A DNA stretch of 39,929 nucleotides. Source: Methylobacterium goesingense (lineage in GTDB: Bacteria > Pseudomonadota > Alphaproteobacteria > Rhizobiales > Beijerinckiaceae). Location: assembly GCF_022179225.1 (NCBI RefSeq), contig NZ_BPQL01000065.1, forward strand, positions 1 to 39,929, written 5' to 3'. The notes beneath the pieces were generated by a model. It worked only from the letters and a program-made list of their open reading frames with translations. It made no database searches and was not told where the DNA came from. The translations under genes and the position numbers were made by a program. This document shows positions 9,689 to 19,829 of this stretch, in pieces (within the stretch, counting starts at the first letter, position 1; every line of letters begins with the position of its first letter).

Positions 9689-9747
9689 GTCCGATCCGAT
9701 TCTGCCCGACTCGCGTGATGCCCGATCCGGTAGCGGTAGCACGCCCC

Positions 9748-10293
9748 TCAGGCCGCGGCCTCCCGTGGCGCGACGTGTGTGAGCGGCACGGCGTGATAGC
9801 CGCGTTCCGCGTAGACGAGACCCTGCCCGTCGCCCGGCGCGGCGAGGCCCACCACCGCACAGTAGAGCACATCGTGCGTGCCCACCGGGTGGCGGCCGAC
9901 GATCCGGCAATCGAAGGCCGTGAGCGCGCCCTCGAGGACCGGCGCGCCCGTGACGATACGGGTCCAGCTGGCCGCCGCGAAGCGGGTCTCCATGGGCGTG
10001 CGTCCCCCAAAGGCCGCGGCGATGTCGGACTGGTCGGCCGCCAGGGTGTTGACGCAGAGGACGTCGCTGGCGCTCATCGCCGCGTAGGCCGAGGAGGTGC
10101 GGTTGATGCAGACGAGGAGCGTCGGCGGCCCGTCGCTGACGCTGCAGACCGCCGAGGCGGTGAAGCCGGCCCGGCCGCCCGGCCCGTCGGTGGTGACGAG
10201 GTGGACGGCGCTGGCGACCCGCGCCATCGCGCCCCGAAAGGCGCCGCCCTCCACGTATGGGGCCGAGTCTGCGCTCGGATCGGTTTCGCTCAC
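9748..10293 (-). CDS. rutF: Flavin reductase of the Rut pyrimidine pathway
   Basis: NADH:FMN oxidoreductase supplying reduced FMN to the RutA monooxygenase. It is 181 residues; the flavin-reductase-like fold is recognisable from [28 protein letters not shown], the [16 protein letters not shown] stretch and a late [12 protein letters not shown] segment. The GTG at 10293 is preferred because AGGAG (10302-10306) lies eight bases upstream; a second in-frame GTG at 10302 would overlap the rutD stop but has the AGGAG immediately against it. It is the last gene of the rut operon, followed by the terminator at 9651-9682. No rutE or rutG follows. Confidence 0.92.
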   Translation of the reverse strand: MSETDPSADSAPYVEGGAFRGAMARVASAVHLVTTDGPGGRAGFTASAVCSVSDGPPTLLVCINRTSSAYAAMSASDVLCVNTLAADQSDIAAAFGGRTPMETRFAAASWTRIVTGAPVLEGALTAFDCRIVGRHPVGTHDVLYCAVVGLAAPGDGQGLVYAERGYHAVPLTHVAPREAAA

Positions 10294-10298
10294 GGCGG

Positions 10299-11078
10299 TC
10301 ACTCCTGAGAATCGAGGAACGCCACGAGCGTCCGGTTGAAGGCCTCGGCGCGGGTCACGCTGTGGGCGTGGCCGCCGCTCGGAACCCGGTCGAGGCGGGC
10401 ATTGGGCAGGCCCCGCGCCAGCACCTCCGAACACAGATAGGGCACCAGGACGTCGTCGTCCGCCGCCATCAGCAGGGTCTCGTGCGGAATGCCGGCGAGA
10501 TCCGCGCTCATGTCGAAGGCTTCCAGCGCCGCGATCCGCGCCAGTACCGTGTCGCGCCCGGGGAACTGCGCCAGCGCGTGCGCCTCGTCATCGGCCACGC
10601 GCTCCGCGTTCTCGGACAGCCACGGCGCGGGATAGAGGAAGATCGCTTGCGCCCGGACATAGGCCTCGGCACTCACATCCAGAAGCACCTTGCGGGCGGA
10701 AAAGCAGCGCCTCGTCGCCGCGTCAGCCCGTGCCCAACCGTTGATCACCACGAGGCGGCCGACCCGCTCGGGATGGGTGCGGGCGAGTTCGAGCCCGATC
10801 AGCCCGCCCAGCGCATGCCCGACGATGTCGCAGCGGTCCGCGCCGCAGGCCTCCATCACCGCGAGGGCGTCGCGCGCCATCGCGGCGATGTCGTGGCCCG
10901 GCTCCAGAGGACCGGCCGAGCGCCCGGTGCCGCGATGGTCGTAGGTGACGACGCGAAAGCGCTCGGTGAGCGCCGCCATCTGCGGCGCGAAGTAGGCCGC
11001 CGATCCGCCGAGGCCCGGCGAGAGCAGGATCGTGCGATCGCCGGAGCCTTGCACGGCATGGTGGAGCGGGCGCGCCAT
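10299..11078 (-). CDS. rutD: RutD, alpha/beta-hydrolase-fold aminoacrylate hydrolase
   Basis: Proposed to speed hydrolysis of aminoacrylate to malonic semialdehyde and ammonia. It is 259 residues, close to the E. coli protein. The N-terminal oxyanion loop [11 protein letters not shown] and the YDHRGTGRS motif are present. The nucleophile elbow reads GHALGGL, with Ala where hydrolases have Ser; E. coli RutD, as I remember it, has the same GHALG, so this is a family trait and not damage. The late GGHAHSVT supplies the conserved His. The start at 11078 has GAGG eight bases upstream and matches the length to the GLGG motif in known RutD; an in-frame ATG at 11105 would overlap rutC by 17 bases. 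Confidence 0.92.
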   Translation of the reverse strand: MARPLHHAVQGSGDRTILLSPGLGGSAAYFAPQMAALTERFRVVTYDHRGTGRSAGPLEPGHDIAAMARDALAVMEACGADRCDIVGHALGGLIGLELARTHPERVGRLVVINGWARADAATRRCFSARKVLLDVSAEAYVRAQAIFLYPAPWLSENAERVADDEAHALAQFPGRDTVLARIAALEAFDMSADLAGIPHETLLMAADDDVLVPYLCSEVLARGLPNARLDRVPSGGHAHSVTRAEAFNRTLVAFLDSQE

Positions 11079-11088
11079 CCGCGCCGCC

Positions 11089-11478
11089 TCAGGGCCGGCC
11101 GACATGGGCGACCGAGGCGATCTCCACCAGGGCGTCGGGCTTCACGAGGCCGCACTGGATACAGTAGCGCGCCGGCTTCTCGCCGGGGAAGTACTCCGCA
11201 TAGACGCCGTTGATGGCACTGTAGTCGGCCCAGTCCTTGAGGAAGATGTGGTTGAAGGTGACGTCGTCCATGGTGCCGCCGGCGGCGGTGACCACGCCCT
11301 TGATCGTCTCCAGCACGTGCCGGGTCTGGGCGGCGGCGTCGCCCACGTGGACGACATTCGCTTGCCCGTCGAGGGGCAGCGTGCCGGAGACGTAGAGCAC
11401 GCCGTCCGCGAGGGTGCCGGGCACGTAGGGCGCCAGCGGCTTGCCGGTGCCGGGGGGGATGATCACGGTCTTGGGCAT
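11089..11478 (-). CDS. rutC: RutC, RidA-family 3-aminoacrylate deaminase
   Basis: A small RidA/YjgF-type enzyme (129 residues) acting on 3-aminoacrylate or its peracid in uracil degradation. Family marks are [14 protein letters not shown] near the N-terminus and, at the C-terminus, [24 protein letters not shown] with the substrate-binding Arg. The ATG at 11478 gives the family length and has GGAG/AAGGA just upstream; the longer open frame before it is non-coding in character. It lies between rutB (79 bp upstream) and rutD in the usual A-B-C-D order. Confidence 0.95.
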   Translation of the reverse strand: MPKTVIIPPGTGKPLAPYVPGTLADGVLYVSGTLPLDGQANVVHVGDAAAQTRHVLETIKGVVTAAGGTMDDVTFNHIFLKDWADYSAINGVYAEYFPGEKPARYCIQCGLVKPDALVEIASVAHVGRP

Positions 11479-11557
11479 GTCCTTCTCCGTGCTCCTGGAA
11501 AGTGGGCTTGGCGGTTTCGTGGCGGGGTGCGTTCCCATCGAGAGGCCGGGGCTCGAC

Positions 11558-12307
11558 CTATTCCGCTGCCGTGCGGGCGCCGTCCGCCCCGAGGGTCGCC
11601 TCGAAGGCGGCCACATCCGAGACCCAGCCGAAGAAGGTCTCGATGTTGGCAAGCGCCCCCGCCTGCAGGGCCGGCGGGCCGGCCTGGTGGGTGGCGTCGG
11701 CCAGCACGATGCCGAAATATTCGAGGAAGAAGCCGTCGCGCAGGGTCGATTCCACGCAGACGTTGGTGGCGATGCCGGTGAAGACCAGGGTGCGGATGCC
11801 GGCCGCGCGCAGCAGGCTGTCGAGCTGGGTGTTGTAGAAGCCGCTGTAGCGCGGCTTGCCCAGCACGATGTCGCCCGGCTCCGGCTTGAGGGCGTCGACC
11901 AGGGCGTAGTCCCAGGTGCCCCGGGCGAGGAGGCGCTCGTTCATGCCGGGCCGGGCCCGCATGGTCTTGAGGGCGTTCGACTTGTGCCAGTTCGGCGAGC
12001 CCGGGCCCCCGGCCTCGACGTAATCGGGGTCCCAGCCGTTCTGGAACCAGACGATCCGGATCCCCGCCGCCCGAGCCGCGCGCACCGCCCGGGCGATCTG
12101 CGCCACCACCGGCCCCGTGCCGGAGACGTCGAAACCAGCGAGATCGAGGTAGCCTCCCGGCGTGGTGTAGGCGTTCTGCATGTCGACGACGATGAGCGCG
12201 GTGGCGGATGCGTCGAAGGCGATGGGCTCGGGCCGGGCCGCCAGGGTGAGGCCGCCCTGGCGGCCCTGGGGGTCGGTGTAGCCGGCGGGTTTGGCGACAG
12301 GGTCCAT
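11558..12307 (-). CDS. rutB: RutB, ureidoacrylate amidohydrolase
   Basis: An isochorismatase-family cysteine hydrolase (249 residues) that cleaves ureidoacrylate, the RutA product, into aminoacrylate and carbamate. The catalytic triad is visible: Asp42 in [10 protein letters not shown], Lys151 in [10 protein letters not shown] and Cys184 in [17 protein letters not shown]. The ATG at 12307 overlaps the rutA stop by one base (TGATG), indicating coupled translation. The following 79 bp before rutC are non-coding. Confidence 0.96.
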   Translation of the reverse strand: MDPVAKPAGYTDPQGRQGGLTLAARPEPIAFDASATALIVVDMQNAYTTPGGYLDLAGFDVSGTGPVVAQIARAVRAARAAGIRIVWFQNGWDPDYVEAGGPGSPNWHKSNALKTMRARPGMNERLLARGTWDYALVDALKPEPGDIVLGKPRYSGFYNTQLDSLLRAAGIRTLVFTGIATNVCVESTLRDGFFLEYFGIVLADATHQAGPPALQAGALANIETFFGWVSDVAAFEATLGADGARTAAE

Positions 12308-13407
12308 CACGCCACCTTCGCCATCGGCTCGGAGCCCGCCGCGATGTGCGCGCGGCTCGTCATCAGGGGTTGGATGCGGGTGCCGTAGGCGTCGAGGCCC
12401 TTGAGGAAGTCGTCGAACACCAGGAGCACGCCCTCCGTGCCCGGCACCGTCGCGACCTCGTCGAGCATGCGCGCCACCTCGGCGTAGGAACCGACGAGCG
12501 TGCCCATGTTGATGTTCACGGCCGAAGTCGGGTCGACCATCTGGCGCACGTTGGTGTCGGCCCCCGACTTCGTATCGGCGGCGCCCTGGACCCCGAGCCA
12601 GGCGATGGCCTCCTGGTCGGCGCCGGCCTTGTAGTGCTCCCAGGTGGCGCGGGCGGCCTCGTCGGTCTCGTCGGCGATGATCATGAAGAGCACGTAGGAG
12701 GAGACGTCGCGGCCCGTCGCGGCCTTGGCCGCCTCCAGGCGCTCCACCGTGGGGGCAAAGGCCGTGGGGGTGTTGACGCCCTTGCCGAAGCAGAAATTGT
12801 AGTCGGCGTACTTCGCCGTGAAGTCCATGCCGGCGCTGGACTGACCGGCGCAGATGATCTTCATGTCTGCCTGCGGGCGCGGGCTGAGGCGGCAATCCTC
12901 CATCTGGAAGAATTCGCCCTTGCGGTCGCAAGTCCCCGTCTCCCACAGGTCACGCAGCACCTGCGCGTATTCCGAGAGGTACTCGTACCGGCGGGAGAAG
13001 TACTCGTCCCCGGGCCACAGGCCCATCTGCGAATATTCCGGCCGCTGCCAGCCGGTAACGAGGTTGAGGCCGAAGCGCCCGTTCGAGATCGAGTCGATGG
13101 TCGCGGCCATCCGCGCCGTGATGGCGGGGGGCATGCACAGGGTCGCGGCCGTGGCGAACAGCTTGATCCGGCTGGTGACGGCGGCCAGCCCAGCCATCAG
13201 CGTGAAGGATTCGAGGTTATGGTCCCAGAACTCGGTCTTGCCGCCGAAGCCCCGCAGCTTGATCATCGAGAGGGCGAAGTCGAGGCCGTAGCCCTCGGCC
13301 TTGAGCACCACCTGCTTGTTCAGCTCGAAGCTCGGCAAGTATTGCGGCGCGTTCTCCGACAGGAGCCAGCCGTTGTTTCCGATCGGGATGAAGACGCCGA
13401 CATTCAT
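12307..13407 (-). CDS. rutA: RutA, pyrimidine monooxygenase
   Basis: An FMNH2-dependent luciferase-family monooxygenase (366 residues) that opens the uracil ring between N3 and C4 to give ureidoacrylate. It shows the family opening [20 protein letters not shown], the [13 protein letters not shown] segment, and the flavin-site [18 protein letters not shown]. It is the first gene of the rut operon. The ATG at 13407 begins the recognisable protein and has GAGG upstream; the longer frame adds only low-complexity Arg-rich sequence. The 236-bp region upstream carries two RutR-like operators. RutF in the same operon would supply the reduced flavin. Confidence 0.97.
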   Translation of the reverse strand: MNVGVFIPIGNNGWLLSENAPQYLPSFELNKQVVLKAEGYGLDFALSMIKLRGFGGKTEFWDHNLESFTLMAGLAAVTSRIKLFATAATLCMPPAITARMAATIDSISNGRFGLNLVTGWQRPEYSQMGLWPGDEYFSRRYEYLSEYAQVLRDLWETGTCDRKGEFFQMEDCRLSPRPQADMKIICAGQSSAGMDFTAKYADYNFCFGKGVNTPTAFAPTVERLEAAKAATGRDVSSYVLFMIIADETDEAARATWEHYKAGADQEAIAWLGVQGAADTKSGADTNVRQMVDPTSAVNINMGTLVGSYAEVARMLDEVATVPGTEGVLLVFDDFLKGLDAYGTRIQPLMTSRAHIAAGSEPMAKVA

Positions 13408-13514
13408 GGCAACCTCGCGCGCGGGAACGAAATTTGGACAAAGGCAGGTTCTGGTCCGGATGGACCGGCTCTGGACGGGCCGAACCGGCCTGACCTCCAT
13501 GAGTGGAAAGCATT

Positions 13515-13530
13515 CGGACTAAATGGTCAA
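13515..13530 (-). promoter_or_regulatory. RutR-like operator, site 1
   Basis: CGGACTAAATGGTCAA matches 11 of 14 defined positions of the E. coli RutR palindrome TTGACCANNTGGTCAA. The right half is perfect. It is 108 bp upstream of the rutA start codon. Confidence 0.6.
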
Positions 13531-13547
13531 ACTATGAGTTCGGAATT

Positions 13548-13563
13548 TTGACCGTTTGCACAA
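13548..13563 (-). promoter_or_regulatory. RutR-like operator, site 2
   Basis: TTGACCGTTTGCACAA matches 11 of 14 defined positions of the RutR palindrome, with six of seven in the left half. Its centre is 33 bp from that of site 1, about three helical turns, so two dimers would bind the same face of the DNA. Confidence 0.6.
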
Positions 13564-13643
13564 ACTCTCTCCGGTTTGCCCGTCCGATGGGCGCCCGCTG
13601 CCCGGACCGGCGGCGGACAATCGGGCCTCGGCGCCATCCGGCC

Positions 13644-14306
13644 TCAGCGCAGGCCGAGGCCGGCCAGGATCAGACCTTGCGTGCTGGCGACGGTCCGCTC
13701 GAAGAAGTCCGGATCGTCGAGGCCGCATCCGCTGACGGCGTCCACCTGCACGGCGAAATCCGCGTAATGCTGGGTGATGGCCCAGATCGCGAAGATGAGG
13801 TGATGGGGATCGTGGTCGCCGATCCGGCCTTGTGCGATCCAGTCCTGGATGATCGCCGCTTTGGCTTCCACGAGGGCCCGCAGGGGGCCTTCGAGCTCCG
13901 GGCGCAGCAGCGGCGCGCCCTGGACGATCTCGAGGCAGAACAACCGCGAGGCCTGGGGGGCGTCGCGCGACAGGGTGAGCTTGGCGCGGATGTAGCCCCG
14001 GAAGGCCTCGGCCGGCTCGCTGTCGGCGTCGAGCGACTGGAGCGGATCGAGCCAGACCGCGAGCACCCGGCGCAGGACCGCGACGTAGAGCGCCTCCTTG
14101 GCGGGGAAGTAGTAGAGCAGATTGGTCTTCGAGAGCCCTGCCCGCTCCGCGATCCCCTCGACGCTGGCCCCGTGCAGCCCGAGGCTCGAGAAGACCGCGA
14201 GCCCCGCATCGAGGATGGCTTCCCGCCGCGCCTCCCCGTCCTTGCGGCGGCGGCGGGCGGGCGGGGCATCGGCGGCGTCCGTGCGGATCTCTCTCATGGA
14301 GCCCAT
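13644..14306 (-). CDS. rutR: TetR-family regulator RutR
   Basis: A 220-residue one-component repressor. The N-terminal helix-turn-helix is at about residues 28-75 (REAILDAGLAVFSSLGLHGA, then VEGIAERAGLSKTNLLYYFPAKEALY), matching RutR closely. The C-terminal domain (about 90-215), with GAPLLRPELEGPLRALVEAKA and WAITQHYADFAVQ, binds uracil or thymine in RutR proteins. It lies 236 bp upstream of rutA on the same strand, and the gap holds two RutR-like sites. Expected role: bind there and release in uracil. A second ATG at 14297 is an equally good start. Confidence 0.9.
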   Translation of the reverse strand: MGSMREIRTDAADAPPARRRRKDGEARREAILDAGLAVFSSLGLHGASVEGIAERAGLSKTNLLYYFPAKEALYVAVLRRVLAVWLDPLQSLDADSEPAEAFRGYIRAKLTLSRDAPQASRLFCLEIVQGAPLLRPELEGPLRALVEAKAAIIQDWIAQGRIGDHDPHHLIFAIWAITQHYADFAVQVDAVSGCGLDDPDFFERTVASTQGLILAGLGLR

Positions 14307-14380
14307 TGAACCGTCGAACGGCGCCCCTTGGCCACCCCTCGCCCCGACAATGGCGGTGCATCGTCCCGCGCTGTCGCGCG

Positions 14381-14566
14381 TCAGGCTGCCGGGTGGTGCC
14401 GGATGCAGGGCTCGGCGATGTCGATGCGCCGCGCCACCCAGACGCGGTCGTGGGCGGCGATATCGTCAACGAAGCGGACCAGGGCGCCGATCCGTCCCGG
14501 CCGGCCGACCAGGCGGCAATGCAGACCCATCAACATCATCTTGGGCGCCTCGGCGCCCTGCCCGTC
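14381..14566 (-). pseudogene. Allantoinase PuuE, C-terminal remnant
   Basis: The frame reads AEAPKMMLMGLHCRLVGRPG, then RIGALVRFVDDIAAHDRVWV, then ARRIDIAEPCIRHHPAA and a stop at 14381. This is the last 55 or so residues of the cofactor-independent, polysaccharide-deacetylase-like allantoinase PuuE, whose C-terminus reads APKMxxxGLHCRLxGRP... with VWxARRxDIARHW...HP. The remaining 240 or so N-terminal residues are missing. Upstream the same frame hits the TGA (14579-14581) that ends the neighbouring DUF4274-like gene, so similarity breaks close to that gene's 3' end. It lies between rutR and a lower-GC insertion. Confidence 0.85.
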
Positions 14567-14578
14567 ACTCGGATATCG

Positions 14579-15130
14579 TCACGAATAGATCGCCGGAAGT
14601 GAATCCCGAAGGAAATCGAGGCTCAGGAGCGTGCCGTCGTGGACTTCATAGGGCGCAGGTCCGGATCGAGCTGCGAAGGCCTTCGCGATGATGGCGTTGG
14701 GAACGACGATGCATGGAGCAACCAGTCCGTCTCGGATGACGGCCAAGCACGCCTGGCGCTCCTTCTCAAAGTCGCCATCCAGACCGATGCGATCGCCGAT
14801 GAAGCCTATTCTCTCGCTCCGCTCGCAGAGATCCTTCAGGAGTGCGACGACATCGGGGTCATGAATCTTTGCCCAGAAGGAGTCTTTCTTTCCTTGCAGG
14901 TATTCTGATCCTTGAAGCCAGAAAAACAACCACCCTGCGGTCGCGCGGTCCATCGTCGGTTGTTGGATGAGCCATGGTAGGAAATCGTGTTTGTCGCCGC
15001 GATAAGCAAGGGCCGCTATCGCTGCTTCGTGCCAGATCGCGGGATCATTCCGCGATTTTACCCATTCGACATCTGCCGCATCCGACATTTCCAATTCTGT
15101 CGGCAAGCTCTTGGAATCGGGCATCATCAC
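14579..15130 (-). CDS. DUF4274-like protein, lower-GC gene
   Basis: A 183-residue soluble protein without a signal peptide. The segment DKHDFLPWLIQQPTMDRATAGWLFFWLQGSEYL resembles DUF4274, and IGLDGDFEKERQACLAVI follows; the assignment is from memory of the family pattern. The function is unknown; related small domains are sometimes immunity proteins, but no toxin is adjacent. The first codon is GTG (15130) followed by two ATG codons (15127, 15124) with GAGGA just upstream; any of the three may be used. The gene and its flank are visibly less GC-rich than neighbours. It abuts the broken allantoinase, which suggests horizontal acquisition. Confidence 0.65.
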   Translation of the reverse strand: MMMPDSKSLPTELEMSDAADVEWVKSRNDPAIWHEAAIAALAYRGDKHDFLPWLIQQPTMDRATAGWLFFWLQGSEYLQGKKDSFWAKIHDPDVVALLKDLCERSERIGFIGDRIGLDGDFEKERQACLAVIRDGLVAPCIVVPNAIIAKAFAARSGPAPYEVHDGTLLSLDFLRDSLPAIYS

Positions 15131-15434
15131 AGTCCTCGGCGCGGCTGTTCGTACAACAAGAACGAGCGCATGATTGTCCTTGGCAGCCTGGGATTGAAAA
15201 ATCCTTTATCGCCTCGGCTGTTCTTCGACCTCGCGTCGTATTGAGTGCCGTGACCGGCAAGTTCGGAACCTCCCGCCACAAGCTGGCCCCGCGCCGTGAG
15301 GGGGCTCGGATGACGGAGCGTGTCCCGCTTGCAAAAGGGGCATCGCCGCTTGCATGCGTTGCGCGCACGGTCCTTGCCTTGAGGCCTGGCGTGTTCAAGT
15401 CTCCGCTCGATCGTTCAACACCCGAGGTTCCACC
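15131..15434. other. Intergenic region between DUF4274-like gene and urease operon
   Basis: A 304-bp divergent spacer that must hold the urease promoter on + and possibly that of the DUF4274-like gene on -. Its left part shares the lower GC content of the latter. No ureD and no convincing sigma-54 or other promoter motif could be assigned. Confidence 0.6.
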
Positions 15435-16055
15435 GTGCTCCTGACCCCACGCGAAAAGGACAAGCTCCTCCTCGCCATGGCCGCGCAGGTGGCCCGCAAC
15501 CGGCTCGCCCGCGGGGTGAAGCTGAACTACCCGGAGGCGGTGGCGCTGATCAGCGACTTCGTGGTCGAGGGGGCGCGGGACGGGCGCTCGGTCTCGGAGC
15601 TGATGCAGGCGGGCGGGCACGTGCTCACCGCCGAGCAGTGCATGGACGGCATCCCCGAGATGATCCACGACATCCAGGTCGAGGCGACGTTTCCCGACGG
15701 CACCAAGCTCGTCACCGTGCACCACCCGATCCGGGGCGCGGCCTCGGCGGAGGTGCCCGGCACCGTGACCACGCTGCCCGGCGAGATCGTCTTCAACGAA
15801 GGCGCGCCCCGCACCCTGCTGAGCGTGTCCAACGTCGGCGACCGCCCGATCCAGGTCGGCTCGCACTACCACTTCTACGAGGTCAATCCCGGCCTGACCT
15901 TCGAGCGCGAGAAGGCCCGCGGCCAGCGCCTCGACATCGCCCCCGGCACGGCGGTGCGCTTCGAGCCCGGCGTGACCCGCGAGGTGGTGCTGGTGCCGCT
16001 GGGCGGAGGCCGCACCGTCTACGGGTTCCGCGGCGACGTGATGGGAGCGCTCTGA
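15435..16055 (+). CDS. ureAB: Urease gamma-beta fusion subunit
   Basis: Structural subunit of the nickel urease that hydrolyses urea to ammonia and carbamate in the cytoplasm. Its 206 residues join UreA (gamma, about 1-100: [20 protein letters not shown] and the [19 protein letters not shown] helix) and UreB (beta, about 105-206: [35 protein letters not shown]). Many bacteria encode these separately; a fusion is known, for example in Helicobacter. The GTG at 15435 is chosen because the urease gamma opening follows at once and GAGG lies seven bases upstream. It is the first gene of the operon, four bases before ureC. Confidence 0.96.
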   Translation: MLLTPREKDKLLLAMAAQVARNRLARGVKLNYPEAVALISDFVVEGARDGRSVSELMQAGGHVLTAEQCMDGIPEMIHDIQVEATFPDGTKLVTVHHPIRGAASAEVPGTVTTLPGEIVFNEGAPRTLLSVSNVGDRPIQVGSHYHFYEVNPGLTFEREKARGQRLDIAPGTAVRFEPGVTREVVLVPLGGGRTVYGFRGDVMGAL

Positions 16056-16059
16056 GACC

Positions 16060-17787
<1,728 letters not shown>

Positions 17788-17850
17788 GGTCGGCTTGCTT
17801 TGCGTCCACGCTCGGCGGCACGAGGCTGAGCGCCAACCGGTTTTTCGTTC

Positions 17851-18399
17851 ATGATCCGCGCCACCCACGTCCTGCGCCGCGACGCCCTCGTCGGCGAGAT
17901 CGTCGACCGCATCGTCCTCGACCACGGCGACCGGCACCGCCGGCGCATGGCGATGCGCGCCGCGGGCGGCCTGGCGTTCCTCCTCGACCTGCCCGAGCCG
18001 ACCGTGCTCGACGACGGCGACGCCTTGGTGCTGCAGGATGGGCGCCTCGTCTGGGTCGAGGCCGCGCCGGAGCGGCTGCTGGCGATCCGCGCGCCCGACG
18101 ACCATGCCCTCAAGCGTCTGATCTGGCACATCGGCAACCGGCACATCCCGGCCGAGATCGGGGCAGACGCGGTCTACATCGCTTTCGACCACGTGCTGGC
18201 CGAAATGGTGCGGGGTCTCGGCGGCAGTGCCGAGGCGGTGGAGCGCCCGTTCCGTCCCGAGGGCGGCGCCTATGCGGGCGAGGCCGCGGGCCACCACCAT
18301 CACGGCCATGCCCACCATGACCATGACCATGACCACCCGCACCCCCACGACGATCACCACCACGACCATCCGCACGCCCATGCATCCGCACGCCCATGA
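17851..18399 (+). CDS. ureE: Urease nickel metallochaperone UreE with His-rich tail
   Basis: Delivers nickel to the urease maturation complex. It is 182 residues: the N-terminal peptide-binding domain (to about 75) and the C-terminal metal-binding domain with [13 protein letters not shown] sequence ([25 protein letters not shown]). A long tail from about residue 146 has 18 histidines alternating with Asp, Pro and Ala, ending ASARP. Such tails bind extra nickel in Klebsiella UreE. The last codons overlap ureF by four bases (ATGA). The His/Asp repeats at DNA level (cac/cat-gac runs) could be slippage-prone. Confidence 0.95.
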   Translation: MIRATHVLRRDALVGEIVDRIVLDHGDRHRRRMAMRAAGGLAFLLDLPEPTVLDDGDALVLQDGRLVWVEAAPERLLAIRAPDDHALKRLIWHIGNRHIPAEIGADAVYIAFDHVLAEMVRGLGGSAEAVERPFRPEGGAYAGEAAGHHHHGHAHHDHDHDHPHPHDDHHHDHPHAHASARP

Positions 18400-19070
18400 T
18401 TGAGGCCCTGCGCCTGATGGCGTGGCTGTCGCCGGGCTATCCGGTGGGGGCCTATGCCTACTCGCACGGGCTCGAGGCGGCGGTGGATTCCGGCGAGGTC
18501 GGCGACGAGGCCTCCCTGACGGAATGGCTCGTCGATGTGCTCGCGCACGGCTCGGGTCGCAACGACCTGATCCTCCTGGCCCACGCCCACGCGGCGGCGC
18601 GCGCCGGGGATGCGCGGGCGCTGGTCGACCTCAACGACCTCGCCCTGGCGTTGGCGCCCTCGCGCGAACTCCATCTGGAGACGAGCCAGCAGGGCCGCAG
18701 CTTCCTCGACGCCACGACGGCGGCCTGGGGGACGCCCGATCTCGAGCGTCCGGCAGCCGCCCTCGACGGCGCGGTGGCCTACCCGGTTGCGGTCGGCCTC
18801 GCGGCCGGCGCGCACCGCATGGCGCTCCCCCCCGTGCTCGCCGGCTTCGGTCTCGCCTTCCTGCAGAACCTCGTCTCGGCGGCCCTGCGCTGCGCGCCCA
18901 TCGGCCAGAGCGCGGGCACCCGGATCATCGCCGCCCTGACGCCGCGGGTGACGGCGCTCTCCGCCACGATCCCGGCGCTGAGCCTCGACGATCTCGGCAG
19001 CGCCACCCTGAACCTCGATCTCGGCTCGTTTCGGCACGAGACCCAGTATTCCCGCATCTTCCGCTCCTGA
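18396..19070 (+). CDS. ureF: Urease accessory protein UreF
   Basis: An all-helical scaffold (224 residues) that recruits UreG to the apo-urease and gates its GTPase. The family opening is clear ([23 protein letters not shown]), as are the central [13 protein letters not shown] segment and the C-terminal conserved run [16 protein letters not shown]. The ATG overlaps the ureE stop (ATGA). Normal length. In most bacteria UreF acts together with UreD/UreH, which is not in this cluster. Confidence 0.96.
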   Translation: MIEALRLMAWLSPGYPVGAYAYSHGLEAAVDSGEVGDEASLTEWLVDVLAHGSGRNDLILLAHAHAAARAGDARALVDLNDLALALAPSRELHLETSQQGRSFLDATTAAWGTPDLERPAAALDGAVAYPVAVGLAAGAHRMALPPVLAGFGLAFLQNLVSAALRCAPIGQSAGTRIIAALTPRVTALSATIPALSLDDLGSATLNLDLGSFRHETQYSRIFRS

Positions 19071-19093
19071 GGATCTGTCTTGAGGACCCTGCC

Positions 19094-19744
19094 ATGATCT
19101 CCGCCAACGGCCCCTCCCCCAACGGCCCGCTCCGCGTCGGCATCGGTGGCCCCGTCGGCTCCGGCAAGACCGCCCTGATGGAGCAGCTCTGCAAGCGCTT
19201 TCGCGATACCTACGAGATCTGCGCGATCACCAACGACATCTACACCAAGGAGGACGCGCGCCTCCTCACCGTGGCGGGTGCGCTCCCCGAGGAGCGGATC
19301 ATGGGCGTCGAGACGGGGGGGTGCCCGCACACGGCGATCCGCGAGGACGCCTCGATCAACCTCGCGGCGGTGGCGGAGATGCGCCGGCGCTTCCCCAAGC
19401 TCGACCTCATCCTGATCGAATCCGGCGGCGACAACCTCGCCGCGACCTTCTCGCCCGAACTCGCCGACCTCACCCTCTACGTCATCGACGTGGCGGGGGG
19501 CGAGAAGATCCCCCGCAAGGGGGGGCCGGGCATCACCCGCTCGGACCTCCTCATCGTCAACAAGACCGATCTCGCGCCGCTCGTCGGCGCCGATCTCGGC
19601 ATCATGGAATCCGACACCAAGCGCATGCGCGGCGCGCGGCCCTACGTGTTCGCGTCGCTCCGCGACGGCCACGGGGCCGATGCCATCGCGCGCTTCGTGG
19701 TCGAGGCCGGGGGCCTCGGCCAGGGGTCTGAAGCAGGGGCCTGA
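19094..19744 (+). CDS. ureG: Urease accessory GTPase UreG
   Basis: A SIMIBI-class GTPase (216 residues) that drives nickel insertion. The P-loop GPVGSGKT is at residues 19-26; the metal-binding CPH motif is in [15 protein letters not shown]; the [15 protein letters not shown] segment and the NKTD guanine motif are present. The ATG at 19094 begins 23 bases after ureF, with a GAGGA-type site upstream. Last gene of the operon; a strong terminator follows at 19777-19803. Confidence 0.97.
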   Translation: MISANGPSPNGPLRVGIGGPVGSGKTALMEQLCKRFRDTYEICAITNDIYTKEDARLLTVAGALPEERIMGVETGGCPHTAIREDASINLAAVAEMRRRFPKLDLILIESGGDNLAATFSPELADLTLYVIDVAGGEKIPRKGGPGITRSDLLIVNKTDLAPLVGADLGIMESDTKRMRGARPYVFASLRDGHGADAIARFVVEAGGLGQGSEAGA

Positions 19745-19776
19745 ACGCGCCGCCAGCCGTGGAGTTCGCGACGACG

Positions 19777-19811
19777 AAGGGCCCGGCATCGCGCCGGGCC
19801 CTTTCTCTTTC
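19777..19811 (+). terminator. Rho-independent terminator after ureG
   Basis: An 11-base perfect stem aagggcccggc (19777-19787) / gccgggccctt (19793-19803) with a five-base loop and a T-rich tail (tctcttt). It closes the urease operon and lies just before the 3' end of the convergent chemoreceptor gene. Confidence 0.88.
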
Positions 19812-19829
19812 GGTCGGTGGCGTGCGCCC

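Noticed and set aside
10830..10860. RutD nucleophile Ser replaced by Ala taken as inactivation
   Set aside because: E. coli RutD has the same GHALG elbow, so it is a family feature.
15320..15355. Possible sigma-54 promoter upstream of urease (ttgc elements)
   Set aside because: The GG-to-GC spacing is off by one at 15339-15353 and no GG is placed correctly for the other ttgc.
18290..18390. His/Asp codon repeats in ureE considered as a repeat element
   Set aside because: They are the nickel-binding His-rich tail of UreE, a known feature of the family.
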